The notes under the pieces: model-generated | Database searches by the model: none | Told to the model about the DNA's origin: nothing | What the model saw: only the letters and a program-made list of their open reading frames with translations | Shown here: positions 35,668 through 46,019 of the stretch, piece after piece | How the letters are laid out: each line of letters begins with the position of its first letter | Numbering within the stretch: the first letter of the stretch is position 1 | Origin: Xenophilus sp. E41 | Lineage (GTDB): Bacteria; Pseudomonadota; Gammaproteobacteria; Burkholderiales; Burkholderiaceae_C | Assembly (NCBI RefSeq): GCF_003671765.1 | Contig: NZ_QPIB01000007.1 | Coordinates: 62,001 to 126,000 of the forward strand | Reading direction: 5' to 3' | Length of the DNA: 64,000 bases | Made by a program: the position numbers and the translations under genes

Positions 35668-35871
35668 ACGCTCGCCGGGCTGCGTACGATGCGAAGCGGG
35701 CACGGCATGCGGCCGTGCTGCGGTGTCTTGGTGCAGATCGAGGATGGCGCCGGTGCGCGAAGCTCGTTGGTGGTGCGCGCAGGCTGGTACGCGATTCGCA
35801 ACGGTCGATGCAGGCGCGCCGTGGCAGGCCTGCAAACCACGCCGACAACAAGCAAAGGAAAGGGACGCCCG

Positions 35872-36603
35872 ATGGCCAGACCAGCTGCGGCGAAGAAGAA
35901 GGCGCCGGCCGAGGTGCGCAAGCGCGGTGCCGAGCATGCGGGGAGGAAGCCGACGCCGCCCGCGCGTCCGCGCGTCGCGCGCAGGCCGCGCCAGGCCGAG
36001 GACAAGCGCAGCGTGATCCTGTCCGCGGCGCTGGGCCTGTTCTCGCGCTACGGCCTGCATGGCACCAGCGTGGACCAGGTGGCCGCGCGCGCCGACGTCT
36101 CGAAGAGCAACCTGCTCTACTACTTCGCCAACAAGGAAGAGCTGTACGTGAGCGTGCTGCGCGAGCTGCTGCACGTCTGGCTGGAGCCGCTGCGCGGATT
36201 CAGCGCCGAGCAGGACCCGCGCGAGGCCATTGCCGGCTACATCCGCCGCAAGCTGGTGATCTCGCGCGACCGGCCCGACGCCTCGCGCCTCTTTTGCCTG
36301 GAGATGATCCAGGGCGCACCCCTGCTGCGCGACGAACTCGATCGCGAACTGCGCACGCTGGTCGAGCGCAAGTCCGAGGTCATTGCCGAATGGGTGCGCT
36401 CGGGCCGGCTGCGGCCGGTGGCGCCGCACCACCTCGTGTTCGGCCTGTGGGCCCTCACCCAGCACTACGCCGACTTCGCCGTGCAGGTCCAGGCCATTTC
36501 CGGCCGCACGCTGCAGGATGCCGCCTTCTTCGAGGAGACGGTCGACAACGTCCAGCGGCTGGTGCTCGACGGCATCTGCGCGCCGGCCGCTGTCCCTGCC
36601 TGA
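35872..36603 (+). CDS. rutR: TetR-family regulator RutR (pyrimidine utilisation)
   Basis: A 243-aa TetR-family transcription factor. The helix-turn-helix spans about residues 45-95 (VILSAALGLFSRYGLHGTSV, DQVAARADVSKSNLLYYFAN), and the C-terminal ligand domain resembles RutR (DASRLFCLEMIQGAPLL, ISGRTLQDAAFFEETVDNVQ), which in E. coli binds uracil/thymine and controls rutABCDEFG. The ATG at 35872 was chosen because the preceding in-frame sequence has no similarity to RutR; residues 1-40 form a Lys/Arg/Ala-rich tail. It is convergent with rutF (13-bp gap) and divergent from the oxygenase array; operators at 35652 and 41087 support regulation of both. Confidence 0.9.
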   Translation: MARPAAAKKKAPAEVRKRGAEHAGRKPTPPARPRVARRPRQAEDKRSVILSAALGLFSRYGLHGTSVDQVAARADVSKSNLLYYFANKEELYVSVLRELLHVWLEPLRGFSAEQDPREAIAGYIRRKLVISRDRPDASRLFCLEMIQGAPLLRDELDRELRTLVERKSEVIAEWVRSGRLRPVAPHHLVFGLWALTQHYADFAVQVQAISGRTLQDAAFFEETVDNVQRLVLDGICAPAAVPA

Positions 36604-36616
36604 GCGCGCCGCGCTG

Positions 36617-37162
36617 CTACTGCGGAAGAAGGTCGTGGTAGCGCCGGTCGAAGTAGACGAGGCCGTGCGCCGCGCTGCCCACGCGCACCACTTCCACTTC
36701 GCAGAACAGCACGTCGTGGGTGCCCACCGCGGTGCGATTGACCACGCGGCATTCGAAGGTGGCGGCCGCTTCGGCGAGCACCGGCACGCCGCTGCGGCTC
36801 GCGTGCCACTGGGCGGCGGCAAAGCGTTCGTCCATCGGCGTCTTGCCGCCGAACAGGTTGGACAGCTGCTGCTGGCCGGCGCCCAGCACGTTCACGCACA
36901 GCATGCCGTTGGCCTGGAAGATGGGATAGACCGATGCGCTGCGATTCAGGCAGATGAGGAGGGTGGGCGGGTCGTCCGTCACGCTGCACACGGCCGAAGC
37001 CGTGAAGCCCGCGCGGCCTGCCGGCCCGTCGGTCGTGATGATGTTGACGGCCGCGCCCAGGCGGGCCATGGCATTGCGGTAGTCACCGCGCTCGAGCGGC
37101 GCGGCGGCCGGGCGAACGGCCTGGGGTGCGGAGCAGGCGGGGGCGGCGGACATCGTCGTCAT
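36617..37162 (-). CDS. rutF: FMN reductase RutF
   Basis: A 181-aa flavin reductase of the Flavin_Reduct family that supplies reduced FMN to the RutA monooxygenase. The core begins at [20 protein letters not shown] and includes [35 protein letters not shown] and [14 protein letters not shown], with FDRRYHDL at the C-terminus, matching RutF. A non-conserved 24-residue leader precedes the domain. It is the last gene of the rutABCDEF operon; rutE lies 48 bp upstream. Confidence 0.93.
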   Translation of the reverse strand: MTTMSAAPACSAPQAVRPAAAPLERGDYRNAMARLGAAVNIITTDGPAGRAGFTASAVCSVTDDPPTLLICLNRSASVYPIFQANGMLCVNVLGAGQQQLSNLFGGKTPMDERFAAAQWHASRSGVPVLAEAAATFECRVVNRTAVGTHDVLFCEVEVVRVGSAAHGLVYFDRRYHDLLPQ

Positions 37163-37210
37163 CTCGGTGCCTTCGAAGGGAGGGGCGGTCGACCTTGGGC
37201 GACCAGGCGC

Positions 37211-37801
37211 TCAGGCCAGGCGGCAGGCTTCGTCGAAGGCCAGGCGCGGCAGGCGGCCCTTGAGCTTCGATGCGTCGCCGTGGCCCAGGTTGATCAGGAA
37301 GTTGGTGCGCCAGTCGGTGCCGGCGAAGAAGGCGGCATCGACCTGCGCCTTGTCGAAGCCCGCCATGGGACCGGCGTCCAGGCCCAGTGCGCGCGCAGCC
37401 AGCAGCAGGTAGCCGGCCTGCAGCGTGGCGTTGAGAAAGGCGGTGTGGTGCGCCACCTCGGCGCTGCCGGTGAACCAGGGGCGCGCATCCACGTGCGGAA
37501 AGAGCTTGGGCAGCTGGTCGTAGAAGCGCGCATCCCAGGCGCAGATCACCGTGACGGGTGCAGCCATGGTCTTGTCGAGGTTGCCGGCCGACAGGGCGGG
37601 CCGCAGTCGTTCCTTGCCCTCCGGCGTGCGCACGAACACGAAGCGCCCCGGCGAGCAGTTGGCCGAGGTGGGGCCCAGGCGGGCGAGGTCGTAGACCTGC
37701 CGCAGCAGCGAGTCGGGAACCGGCGCGTCGGTCCAGCCGTTGTGGGTGCGCGCCTCGGTGAAGAGGGCGGCGAGGGCGCGTTCGTCCAAGGAGTGGGACA
37801 T
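37211..37801 (-). CDS. rutE: Malonic semialdehyde reductase RutE
   Basis: A 196-aa nitroreductase-fold flavoprotein that reduces malonic semialdehyde to 3-hydroxypropionate, the final detoxifying step of the Rut pathway. The family pattern is evident in [58 protein letters not shown] and the terminal FDEACRLA. Length matches E. coli RutE. It lies 26 bp after rutD and before rutF. Confidence 0.94.
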   Translation of the reverse strand: MSHSLDERALAALFTEARTHNGWTDAPVPDSLLRQVYDLARLGPTSANCSPGRFVFVRTPEGKERLRPALSAGNLDKTMAAPVTVICAWDARFYDQLPKLFPHVDARPWFTGSAEVAHHTAFLNATLQAGYLLLAARALGLDAGPMAGFDKAQVDAAFFAGTDWRTNFLINLGHGDASKLKGRLPRLAFDEACRLA

Positions 37802-37827
37802 GGTCGGAAAGGGAATGGCCAGGGAAC

Positions 37828-38616
37828 TCAGTGCCGACCTGCCAGGAAGGCCAGCAGGGTGGTGTTGAAGCGCGCCGGGTCGGTCACGCTGTGCGCATGG
37901 CCGCCGTGCGCGCTGCGGTCGAGCACGGCCTGCGGCAGGCGCTCGGCCAGGCGCTGCGACATCGTCCAGGGCACCAGCACGTCGTCCTGCGCGCAGGCGA
38001 CCAGCGCGGGCGCCGCGATGTCGGACAGGCGCGCATCGACGTCGAAGGCGCGCAGCGCACCGATGCGCGCACGCATGTTGCCGTCGCCCGGAAAGTGCTC
38101 GATGGCGTGTTCCACCTCTGCCTGCACCTGCTCGGCGTGGGCCGCGGCCCAGTCGGCCGGGTACAGGAAGATGGGCTGCGCCTCCACGTAGGCCCGCGCG
38201 CCGCCGGCCGCCAGCAGCGCCAGGCGGGCCTCGAAGCAGCGGGCCGAATGCGGGTTGGGCCGGGACCAGGCGTTGACGAGCACGAGGCTGGCCACGCTTT
38301 GCGGTGCATCCAGCGCCAGTTGCAGGCCCACCAGGCCACCCAGCGCATGGCCCACCAGATGGCAGCGTGCAGTGCCGGTGGCGTCCATCACCTCGGCCAC
38401 GTCACCGGCCATGTCGGCGATGGCGTAGTCGGGCGGCAGGTCGGCCGGGCTGCGGCCGGTGCCGCGCTGGTCGTAGGCCACCACGCGCCAGCCGGCCTCG
38501 ACCAGCGCCGGGATCTGCGGTCGCCAGAAGCCGGCCGAGCCGCCCAGGCCCGAGGACAGCAGCACGCTGGGCGCGCCGGGACGGCCTTCGCCGTGAACCT
38601 CGTGGTACAGCGCCAT
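37828..38616 (-). CDS. rutD: Aminoacrylate hydrolase RutD (alpha/beta hydrolase)
   Basis: A 262-aa alpha/beta-hydrolase-fold protein proposed to speed hydrolysis of aminoacrylate in pyrimidine ring degradation. The oxyanion region [13 protein letters not shown], the [16 protein letters not shown] strand-loop and [17 protein letters not shown] [15 protein letters not shown] are visible. The position of the usual catalytic Ser of the G-x-S-x-G elbow is Ala here, which I recall is also true of E. coli RutD. The terminal Asp/His region is [11 protein letters not shown] and [15 protein letters not shown]. The start at 38616 lies 8 bp after rutC. Confidence 0.93.
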   Translation of the reverse strand: MALYHEVHGEGRPGAPSVLLSSGLGGSAGFWRPQIPALVEAGWRVVAYDQRGTGRSPADLPPDYAIADMAGDVAEVMDATGTARCHLVGHALGGLVGLQLALDAPQSVASLVLVNAWSRPNPHSARCFEARLALLAAGGARAYVEAQPIFLYPADWAAAHAEQVQAEVEHAIEHFPGDGNMRARIGALRAFDVDARLSDIAAPALVACAQDDVLVPWTMSQRLAERLPQAVLDRSAHGGHAHSVTDPARFNTTLLAFLAGRH

Positions 38617-38624
38617 GGTGCGGC

Positions 38625-39017
38625 TCAGGCCTTCTTGCCCACGTGGGCGATGGAGGCGATCTCCACCAGCGCGTCGGGCTTCACCAGGCTGCACTGGATG
38701 CAGTAGCGCGCCGGCTTGGTGCCGGGGAAGTACTCGGCATACACCGCGTTGACCTTGGCGTAGTTGGCCCAGTCGGTGATGAAGATCATGTTGAAGGTGA
38801 CGTCGTCCATCGTGCCGCCGGCGGCCTCGATGACGCCCTTGATGGTCTCCAGCACATGGCGGGTCTGCGCGGTGGCATCGCCGACGTGCACCACGTTGTT
38901 GTCCTTGTCGAAGGGCAGGGTGCCCGAGACATAGACGACCCCGTCGGCCAGCGTGCCGGGCACGAAGGGCGCGATGGGGGTGCTGGTGCCGGGAGGGATG
39001 ATGGCTTCCTTGGGCAT
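38625..39017 (-). CDS. rutC: Aminoacrylate deaminase-like protein RutC (RidA/YjgF family)
   Basis: A 130-aa Rid-family protein, acting after RutB in the uracil-degradation pathway (3-aminoacrylate chemistry). Signature segments: [31 protein letters not shown], the substrate-binding Arg in [20 protein letters not shown], and the terminal ASIAHVGKK. Length matches E. coli RutC (128 aa). The start at 39017 is preceded by GGAG; an open frame runs further upstream to 39269 inside rutB but is not conserved. Confidence 0.95.
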   Translation of the reverse strand: MPKEAIIPPGTSTPIAPFVPGTLADGVVYVSGTLPFDKDNNVVHVGDATAQTRHVLETIKGVIEAAGGTMDDVTFNMIFITDWANYAKVNAVYAEYFPGTKPARYCIQCSLVKPDALVEIASIAHVGKKA

Positions 39018-39049
39018 GAAAGGGACTCCAGAGTGGGACGAACGAATGA

Positions 39050-39841
39050 TCAGACCGTGGCCGCTTCGGCGGCGGCGGGCGTGACAGCGGTGGCGGGTGC
39101 GAGGGCCTGGCAGAACGCGTCCACCGTCGACACCCAGCCGAAGAAGGTCTCCACGTTGTAGACGGTGCCCTGCTGGATGGCCGGGCCGCCCAGCTCGTGG
39201 GTGGCGTCTTCCAGCATCAGCGAGAAATACTCCAGGTGGAAGGCGTCGCGCAGCGTGGACTCCACGCACACGTTGGTGGCGATGCCGGTGAACACCAGGC
39301 TGCGGATGCCGCGGGCGCGCAGGCTGCTGTCCAGCGTGCTGTTGAAGAAGCCGCTGTAGCGGGTCTTGGGAATCACGAGGTCGCCGGCTTGCGGCTTCAT
39401 CGCGTCGATGAGTTCGTAGTCCCAGCCGCCCTTGGCCAGGAAGCGGCCCTGCAACTCGGGCCGCGCGCGCATCGTCTTGAGCGCATTGGACTTGTGCCAG
39501 TTGGGCGAGCCGGGGCCGCCCGCCTCGACGTACTTCGCGTCCCAGCCGTTCTGCAGGAAGACGACAAGCATGCCCGCGGCGCGCGCCGCCTCGATGGCGC
39601 GCACGATGCCGGCAATGGTGCCCTGCGCGCCCGAGATGTCGAAGCCGGCCGAGTCCACGTAGCCGCCCAGCGAGGCATAGGCGTTCTGCATGTCGACCAC
39701 GATCAGCGCGGTCTGCGTGGGCACGAGAGCCAGCGGCTCGGGGCGCGAAGGGATCACGGTCGGTGCCGGCGCGCCGGGCGCCTGGGGCGGGCCGACCGGC
39801 GTGGTCGAGCGGAGCGTCGCGTTGGTCTTGGATGAGGTCAT
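39050..39841 (-). CDS. rutB: Ureidoacrylate/peroxyureidoacrylate amidohydrolase RutB
   Basis: A 263-aa isochorismatase-like hydrolase that cleaves the ureido product of RutA to carbamate and aminoacrylate. The catalytic triad is visible: Asp in [15 protein letters not shown], Lys in [11 protein letters not shown] and Cys in [17 protein letters not shown] Pro/Ala-rich 35-residue N-terminal and an Ala/Val-rich C-terminal tail are not conserved. It follows rutA by 16 bp and precedes rutC by 32 bp. Confidence 0.95.
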   Translation of the reverse strand: MTSSKTNATLRSTTPVGPPQAPGAPAPTVIPSRPEPLALVPTQTALIVVDMQNAYASLGGYVDSAGFDISGAQGTIAGIVRAIEAARAAGMLVVFLQNGWDAKYVEAGGPGSPNWHKSNALKTMRARPELQGRFLAKGGWDYELIDAMKPQAGDLVIPKTRYSGFFNSTLDSSLRARGIRSLVFTGIATNVCVESTLRDAFHLEYFSLMLEDATHELGGPAIQQGTVYNVETFFGWVSTVDAFCQALAPATAVTPAAAEAATV

Positions 39842-39857
39842 GGCGCGGCGTTCCTTC

Positions 39858-40979
39858 TCAAGCGGCCAGCGCTTCGGGCGCGCCCACCTGCGTGGGCACG
39901 GGCGTGTCCACGTCGACGCGGCTCTTCATCAGCGGCTGGATGTGCTCGCCGAAGTCCTCGACGCCCTGCACGAAGTCGTCGAAGGTCAGCAGCACGCCCT
40001 CGGTGCCGGGCACCTCGGCCATCTCGTCGAGCATGCGGGCCACGTTGGCCCAGGAGCCCACCAGCGTGCCCATGTTGATGTTCACGGCCGACGGCGAGGT
40101 GGCGTCGGTCATCTGGCGCACGTTGGTGTCGCCGCCCGACCTGGTGTCGGCCGCGCCCTGCTGGGCCATCCAGGCGATGGCCTCGGTGTCGGCGCCGGCC
40201 TTGTAGTGCTCCCACTTGGCGAAGGCGGCCTCGTCGGTCTCGGCCGCGATCACCATGATCAGCACATAGGTGGTCACATGGCGGCCGGTCCTGGCCGTGG
40301 CCTCGATCAGCTTCTGCGCCGCGGGCGCGAAGGCCTTGGGCGTGTTCACGCCCTTGCCGAAGCAGAAGTTGTAGTCGGCGTACTGGGCCGAAAAGGCCAT
40401 GCCGGCATCGCTCTGACCGGCGCAGATGACCTTCATGGGCGCCTGCGGCTGCGGGCTCAGGCGGCAGTCGTCCATCTTGAAGTACTCGCCCTTGAAGTCC
40501 GACCGGCCCTGGCCCCACAGGTCGCGCAGCACCTGGATGTATTCCGAGAGGTACTGGTAGCGGGTGGCGAAGAACTCGTCGCCGGGCCACATGCCCATCT
40601 GGGAGTATTCGGGGCGCTGCCAGCCGGTCACCAGGTTCAGGCCGAAGCGGCCGTTCGAGATGCTGTCGATGGTGGACGCCATGCGCGCCACGATGGCCGG
40701 CGGCATCACCAGCGAGGCGGCGGTCGCGAAGAGCTTGATCTTGGTCGTCACGGCCGCGAGGCCCGACATCAGTGTGAAGGACTCCAGGTTGTGGTCCCAG
40801 AACTCCGTCTTCCCGCCGAAGCCGCGCAGCTTGATCATGGACAGCGCGAAGTCCAGGCCGTAGTGCTCGGCCTTGAGCGTGATGGTCTTGTTCAGCTCGA
40901 AGCTGGGCTTGTATTGCGGCGCGTTCTGCGACAGCAGCCAGCCGTTGTTACCGATGGGGATGAAGACGCCGACTTTCAT
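39858..40979 (-). CDS. rutA: Pyrimidine monooxygenase RutA
   Basis: A 373-aa FMN-dependent luciferase-like monooxygenase that opens the uracil/thymine ring between N3 and C4, the first step of the Rut pathway. It begins [17 protein letters not shown] and contains [59 protein letters not shown] and [15 protein letters not shown], as in E. coli RutA, with similar length. The start at 40979 is the family start; an upstream in-frame GTG/ATG at 41033 would add an Arg-rich leader. It leads the rutABCDEF operon, with a RutR-type palindrome about 108 bp upstream. rutG is absent downstream of rutF and elsewhere in the window. Confidence 0.97.
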   Translation of the reverse strand: MKVGVFIPIGNNGWLLSQNAPQYKPSFELNKTITLKAEHYGLDFALSMIKLRGFGGKTEFWDHNLESFTLMSGLAAVTTKIKLFATAASLVMPPAIVARMASTIDSISNGRFGLNLVTGWQRPEYSQMGMWPGDEFFATRYQYLSEYIQVLRDLWGQGRSDFKGEYFKMDDCRLSPQPQAPMKVICAGQSDAGMAFSAQYADYNFCFGKGVNTPKAFAPAAQKLIEATARTGRHVTTYVLIMVIAAETDEAAFAKWEHYKAGADTEAIAWMAQQGAADTRSGGDTNVRQMTDATSPSAVNINMGTLVGSWANVARMLDEMAEVPGTEGVLLTFDDFVQGVEDFGEHIQPLMKSRVDVDTPVPTQVGAPEALAA

Positions 40980-41086
40980 GGCAAGGGACTCCGTACAAGA
41001 GGACTTGCCTCGCGGTTGCATGCGCCGTGCCAAATCGTCTTTCTTGTTCTATATCAACGGCTTAGCTCGTTTTTGATGGGCAGGTT

Positions 41087-41102
41087 TTGACCAAATGGTC
41101 CA
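41087..41102. promoter_or_regulatory. RutR operator upstream of rutA
   Basis: TTGACCAAATGGTCCA matches the E. coli RutR consensus TTGACCA-N2-TGGTCAA except at one base. It lies 108 bp upstream of the rutA start, in the 312-bp gap (40980-41291) before the divergent DUF805 gene. The gap also holds a non-terminator hairpin TAGTGC-GGAA-GCACTA (41188-41203) and a possible -10 TATGAT (41241-41246) facing DUF805. Confidence 0.75.
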
Positions 41103-41291
41103 AAACGGTTCGCGCCAACGCGCCCGCGTGCGGCAAGCTGGTGCGAAGCATGCCGGGCGATGGTGCGACAGGGGGATGGCGGCGCCTTAGTGCGGAAGCA
41201 CTAGCCCGAGACGTGACCCGAAAAGGCCATACGCCCCCGATATGATCTTGCGGGGATTTTTCCCGTGGGACCTATCAAGAGGAGTTGACCA

Positions 41292-41624
41292 ATGAAATTC
41301 ATGGACGCAGTCAAGACCTGCTTCGCCAAATATGCCGACTTCACCGGCCGCGCCTCGCGCTCCGAATACTGGTGGTTCGTGCTGTTCGAGGTGATCGTGC
41401 TCATCGTCGCGCAGCTCATCCACCAGTACGTCTACGCCATTGCCGCGCTCGGCTTCCTGCTGCCCGCCCTGGCGGCCGGCGCACGCCGCCTGCACGACAT
41501 CGACAAGTCGGGCTGGTTCCTGCTGCTGGGCCTGATTCCGCTGGTCAACTTCTACCTGCTGTTCCTGCTGGTGCAGCCCAGCCAGTCCGAAAGCAACCGA
41601 TTCGGCGCGCCGCCCGTGGCCTGA
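41292..41624 (+). CDS. DUF805 domain membrane protein
   Basis: A 110-aa inner-membrane protein of the DUF805 family. The N-terminal KYADFTGRASRSEYWWF motif and the later RRLHDIDKSGWFLLL are hallmark sequences of the family; three hydrophobic segments follow (LFEVIVLIVAQLIHQYV, FLLPALAAG, FLLLGLIPLVNFYLLFLL). No biochemical role is established for the family. The ATG is preceded by AGGAG. It is a single-gene unit, closed by the terminator at 41646-41670, and divergent from rutA. Confidence 0.92.
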   Translation: MKFMDAVKTCFAKYADFTGRASRSEYWWFVLFEVIVLIVAQLIHQYVYAIAALGFLLPALAAGARRLHDIDKSGWFLLLGLIPLVNFYLLFLLVQPSQSESNRFGAPPVA

Positions 41625-41645
41625 GCCCGGATAGATCGCCCCCGC

Positions 41646-41670
41646 AAGGCCGCCTCGTGCGGCCTTTTTT
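41646..41670 (+). terminator. Rho-independent terminator of the DUF805 gene
   Basis: An 8-bp stem AAGGCCGC/GCGGCCTT with a CTCGT loop and six T, 21 nt after the stop. Confidence 0.9.
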
Positions 41671-41843
41671 GCGCCCGTGTGGCGGCGGCGGGTTGCATCC
41701 TGAATTGCTTGTCCTAGGGAATCTACCGAGAACTCTGTGCAAAGAAGTATCGGTTGAAGCGATCGAGGTACCAAAGCCGCAAGGCAGCGTCCTCAGAATT
41801 CCGCTGCAGCGACCGCCGGGTCGTGGAACCCAAGGAGACAACC

Positions 41844-43160
41844 ATGAAGCGTTTTGCCCGGGTGGGCCTCGTGCTCGCCCTCACCGCCACCGCCCTCGCG
41901 GCCCACGCCGCCACCGAACTCGTCATCGCCACCGTGAACAACGGCCACATGATCGAGATGCAGAAGCTCACGCCCTTCTTCGAGAAGGCGAACCCCGACA
42001 TCAAGCTCAAGTGGGTCACCCTGGAGGAGGGCACGCTGCGCCAGCGCGTGACGACCGACATCGCCACCAAGGGCGGCCAGTTCGACGTGATGACCATCGG
42101 CCTGTACGAAGCGCCGATCTGGTCCAAGAAGGGGTGGCTCAAGCCCATCGCCACCGACGCGGCCTACGACGTGGACGACCTGCTGCCTGCGATCCGCAGC
42201 GGCCTGTCCAACGAGGGCAAGCTCTACGCCGCCCCCTTCTACGGCGAGAGCTCCATGCTCATGTACCGCAAGGACCTGGCCGACAAGGCCGGCGTGAAGT
42301 TCAGCGATCCGCCCACCTGGGCCGAAGTGAAGGCCTTCGCCGAAAAGGCCAACGACCCCAAGGCCGGTGTGTTCGGCATGTGCCTGCGCGGCAAGCCGGG
42401 CTGGGGTGACAACATGGCCTTCCTCACCACGCTGGTCAACACCAACGGGGGCCAGTGGTTCGACATGCAGTGGAAGCCGCAGATCGACACCAAGCCTTGG
42501 AAGGACGCCATCAACTTCTACGTCGACCTGATGAAGAAGGCCGGCCCTCCCGGTGCCGCGGCCAACAGCTTCAACGAGAACCTGGCCCTGTTCAACGAAG
42601 GCAAGTGCGCGCAGTGGGTCGATGCCACGATCGCCGCGTCGTTCATCTCCGATCCCAAGCAGTCCAAGGTTGCGGACAAGGTGGCCTACGCCGCGGCGCC
42701 GGTGGCCGTCACGCCCAAGGGCTCGAACTGGCTGTGGTCCTGGAACCTCGCCATTCCTGCCAGCTCGACGAAGGACGAAGCGGCCCAGAAGTTCATCCGC
42801 TGGGCCACCTCGAAGGACTACATCCAGCTCGTGGCCAAGGAGCAGGGCTGGGGCGCGGTGCCCACCGGCACGCGCAAGTCGACCTACGCGAACCCCGAGT
42901 TCCAGAAGGTCGCCAAGTTCGCCGCCGCCGAGAAGAAGGCCATCGACTCGGCCAACCCCAACCCGGGCGAGAACACGCTGCCCAAGTCGCCGTACGCCGG
43001 CGTGCAGTACGCGGCGATCCCCGAGTTCCAGGCCATCGGCGTGGGCGTGGGGCAGCAGATGAGCGCGGCGCTGGCGGGCAAGACCACGGTCGACCAGGCG
43101 CTGAAGACCTCGCAGACCCTGGCCGAGCGCGAGATGAAGAAGGGCGGCTACTACAAGTAG
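41844..43160 (+). CDS. Sorbitol/mannitol-type ABC transporter substrate-binding protein
   Basis: A 438-aa SBP_bac_1 sugar-binding protein with signal peptide MKRFARVGLVLALTATALAA (cleavage after AHA). LTPFFEKANPDIKLKWVTLE, GQFDVMTIGLYEAPIW, NEGKLYAAPFYGESSMLMYR and SWNLAIPASSTKDEA are typical of polyol-binding proteins (SmoE/MtlE type). The start at 41844 follows AAGGAGA. Two permeases, an ATPase and polyol-catabolic enzymes follow on the same strand, so sorbitol or mannitol is the most likely ligand. The 219-nt gap before it shows no clear operator. Confidence 0.92.
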   Translation: MKRFARVGLVLALTATALAAHAATELVIATVNNGHMIEMQKLTPFFEKANPDIKLKWVTLEEGTLRQRVTTDIATKGGQFDVMTIGLYEAPIWSKKGWLKPIATDAAYDVDDLLPAIRSGLSNEGKLYAAPFYGESSMLMYRKDLADKAGVKFSDPPTWAEVKAFAEKANDPKAGVFGMCLRGKPGWGDNMAFLTTLVNTNGGQWFDMQWKPQIDTKPWKDAINFYVDLMKKAGPPGAAANSFNENLALFNEGKCAQWVDATIAASFISDPKQSKVADKVAYAAAPVAVTPKGSNWLWSWNLAIPASSTKDEAAQKFIRWATSKDYIQLVAKEQGWGAVPTGTRKSTYANPEFQKVAKFAAAEKKAIDSANPNPGENTLPKSPYAGVQYAAIPEFQAIGVGVGQQMSAALAGKTTVDQALKTSQTLAEREMKKGGYYK

Positions 43161-43233
43161 GCATCGCGGGGCGGTCCGGCGCCAGGGAGGCGCCGGGCCA
43201 TTGTGTGTTGCTGATGCTTGCCGGAGTGCTGCC

Positions 43234-44091
43234 ATGAAAAGACTGCTGCCCCGGGCCCTGATGGCGCCCGCCGTGATCGCGCTCTTCCTCTGGATGATCG
43301 TGCCGCTGTTGATGACCTTGTACTTCTCGTTCGTCAACTACAACCTGATGCAGCCCGGCGAGCGCACCTTCGCGGGCATCGACAACTTCCACTACTTCGT
43401 CACCGACCCGGACTTCTGGCCGGCGGTGTGGAACACGCTGCTGCTGATCGGCAGCGTGGTGCTCATCACCGTGGTGCTGGGAGTGCTGCTGGCCCTCCTG
43501 GTGAACGAGCCCTTTCCGGGGCGCGGCATCGTGCGGGTGCTACTGATCTCGCCCTTCTTCGTCATGCCGGCGGTCAATGCCCTGCTGTGGAAGCACATGA
43601 TGATGAACCCCATCTACGGCATCCTGGCCGACGTGTGGCGCATGTTCGGCGCCGAGCCGGTGGACTGGCTCACCGACTGGCCCCTGCTGTCGGTGATCGT
43701 CATGGTGGCCTGGCAGTGGCTGCCCTTCGCCTGCCTGATCTTCATCACCTCGCTGCAATCGCTGGACCGCGAGCAGATGGAGGCCGCCCGCATGGACGGC
43801 GCCAGTGCGCCGCAGCGCTTCTTCTACCTCACGCTGCCGCACCTGGGTCGCCCGATGGCGGTGGTGATCATGATCGAGATGATCTTTCTGCTGAGCGTGT
43901 TCGCCGAGATCGCCATCACCACCAACGGCGGCCCCGGCAACGCGAGCACCAACATCACCTACATGATCTTCAAGCAGTCGTTGATGAACTTCGACGTCGG
44001 CGTGGCGTCGGCCGGTGCGCTGTTCGCGGTGATCCTGGCCAACATCGTCGCGGCCTTCCTGATCCGCATCATCGGCAAGAACCTCGACTGA
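43234..44091 (+). CDS. Polyol ABC transporter permease (SmoF/MtlF type)
   Basis: A 285-aa MalF-like permease: six helices (first LMAPAVIALFLWMIVPLLMT), the EAA loop REQMEAARMDGASAPQRFF and GGPGNASTNITYMIFKQS near the C-terminus, a hallmark of sugar-permease subunits. The start at 43234 is preceded by CCGGAG; the upstream in-frame start at 43201 is poorly placed. The partner permease begins 12 nt after its stop. Confidence 0.93.
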   Translation: MKRLLPRALMAPAVIALFLWMIVPLLMTLYFSFVNYNLMQPGERTFAGIDNFHYFVTDPDFWPAVWNTLLLIGSVVLITVVLGVLLALLVNEPFPGRGIVRVLLISPFFVMPAVNALLWKHMMMNPIYGILADVWRMFGAEPVDWLTDWPLLSVIVMVAWQWLPFACLIFITSLQSLDREQMEAARMDGASAPQRFFYLTLPHLGRPMAVVIMIEMIFLLSVFAEIAITTNGGPGNASTNITYMIFKQSLMNFDVGVASAGALFAVILANIVAAFLIRIIGKNLD

Positions 44092-44103
44092 GGAGACGAC
44101 GAC

Positions 44104-44940
44104 ATGTCCCACGCCTCTCCCCCCAGCACGCTGCTGCCGACGACGATCCGCACCGTGGCCGCCTGGGCCGTCACGCTGCTGCTGTTCTTCCCGCTCGGCT
44201 GGTTGTTCCTCACGGCCTTCAAGACCGAACTGCAGGCCATCGCCGTGCCGCCGCTCTTCGTCTTTACGCCGACGATGGAGAACTTCGCCGAGGTGCAGCG
44301 GCGCAGCGACTACCTGCTGTACGCACGCAACTCGCTCATCACCAGCCTCGCCTCCACGGTGATCGGCCTGGCGATCGCGCTGCCCGCGGCCTACTCGATG
44401 GCCTTCTTTCGCACCAGGCGCACGCGCGACATCCTGATGTGGATGCTCTCCACCAAGATGATGCCGGCCGTCGGGGCGCTGGTGCCCATTTACGTCCTGG
44501 CGCAGACCGCGGGCCTGCTGGACACCCTGCCCGCGCTGACCATCGTGTTCACGCTGTCCAACCTGCCCATCATGGTGTGGATGCTCTACACGAGCCTCAA
44601 GGACATCCCGAGCGAGATCCTCGAGGCGGCCCGCATGGACGGCGCCACGCTGTGGAAGGAGTTCCGCTACGTCGTCATGCCGCTGTCCGTCGGCGGTCTG
44701 GCCTCCTGCGGTCTGCTGTGTCTGGTGCTGAGCTGGAACGAAGCCTTCTGGGCGCTGAACCTCACCTCGGCCAAGGCCGGCACGCTGGCCACGCTCATCG
44801 CCTCCTACTCCAGTCCCGAAGGCCTGTTCTGGGCCAAGCTGTCGGCCGCGTCGCTGATGGCCATTGCGCCCATCGTGGTGTTCGGCTGGTTCTCGCAAAA
44901 GCAACTCGTCCAAGGCCTGACCTTCGGCGCCGTGAAGTAA
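44104..44940 (+). CDS. Polyol ABC transporter permease (SmoG/MtlG type)
   Basis: A 278-aa MalG-like permease with N-terminal helix TIRTVAAWAVTLLLFFPLGW, the EAA loop PSEILEAARMDGATLWKEF, and the C-terminal ASLMAIAPIVVFGWFSQKQL with LVQGLTFGAVK, matching the mannitol/sorbitol permease group. GAGGAG precedes the start. The ATPase gene follows after 21 nt. Confidence 0.94.
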   Translation: MSHASPPSTLLPTTIRTVAAWAVTLLLFFPLGWLFLTAFKTELQAIAVPPLFVFTPTMENFAEVQRRSDYLLYARNSLITSLASTVIGLAIALPAAYSMAFFRTRRTRDILMWMLSTKMMPAVGALVPIYVLAQTAGLLDTLPALTIVFTLSNLPIMVWMLYTSLKDIPSEILEAARMDGATLWKEFRYVVMPLSVGGLASCGLLCLVLSWNEAFWALNLTSAKAGTLATLIASYSSPEGLFWAKLSAASLMAIAPIVVFGWFSQKQLVQGLTFGAVK

Positions 44941-44961
44941 ACGAAGAAGGGGACAACAACC

Positions 44962-45996
<1,035 letters not shown>

Positions 45997-46019
45997 TCCA
46001 ACTTCTCGGAGAGTGTTTC

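Noticed and set aside
37163..37210. Separate promoter between rutE and rutF
   Set aside because: The 48-bp gap has no -10/-35 pair; the genes are co-directional and read as one operon.
41188..41203. Hairpin TAGTGC-GGAA-GCACTA as a terminator or operator
   Set aside because: There is no T-run on either strand and no matching second copy; short perfect hairpins of this size occur by chance in intergenic DNA.
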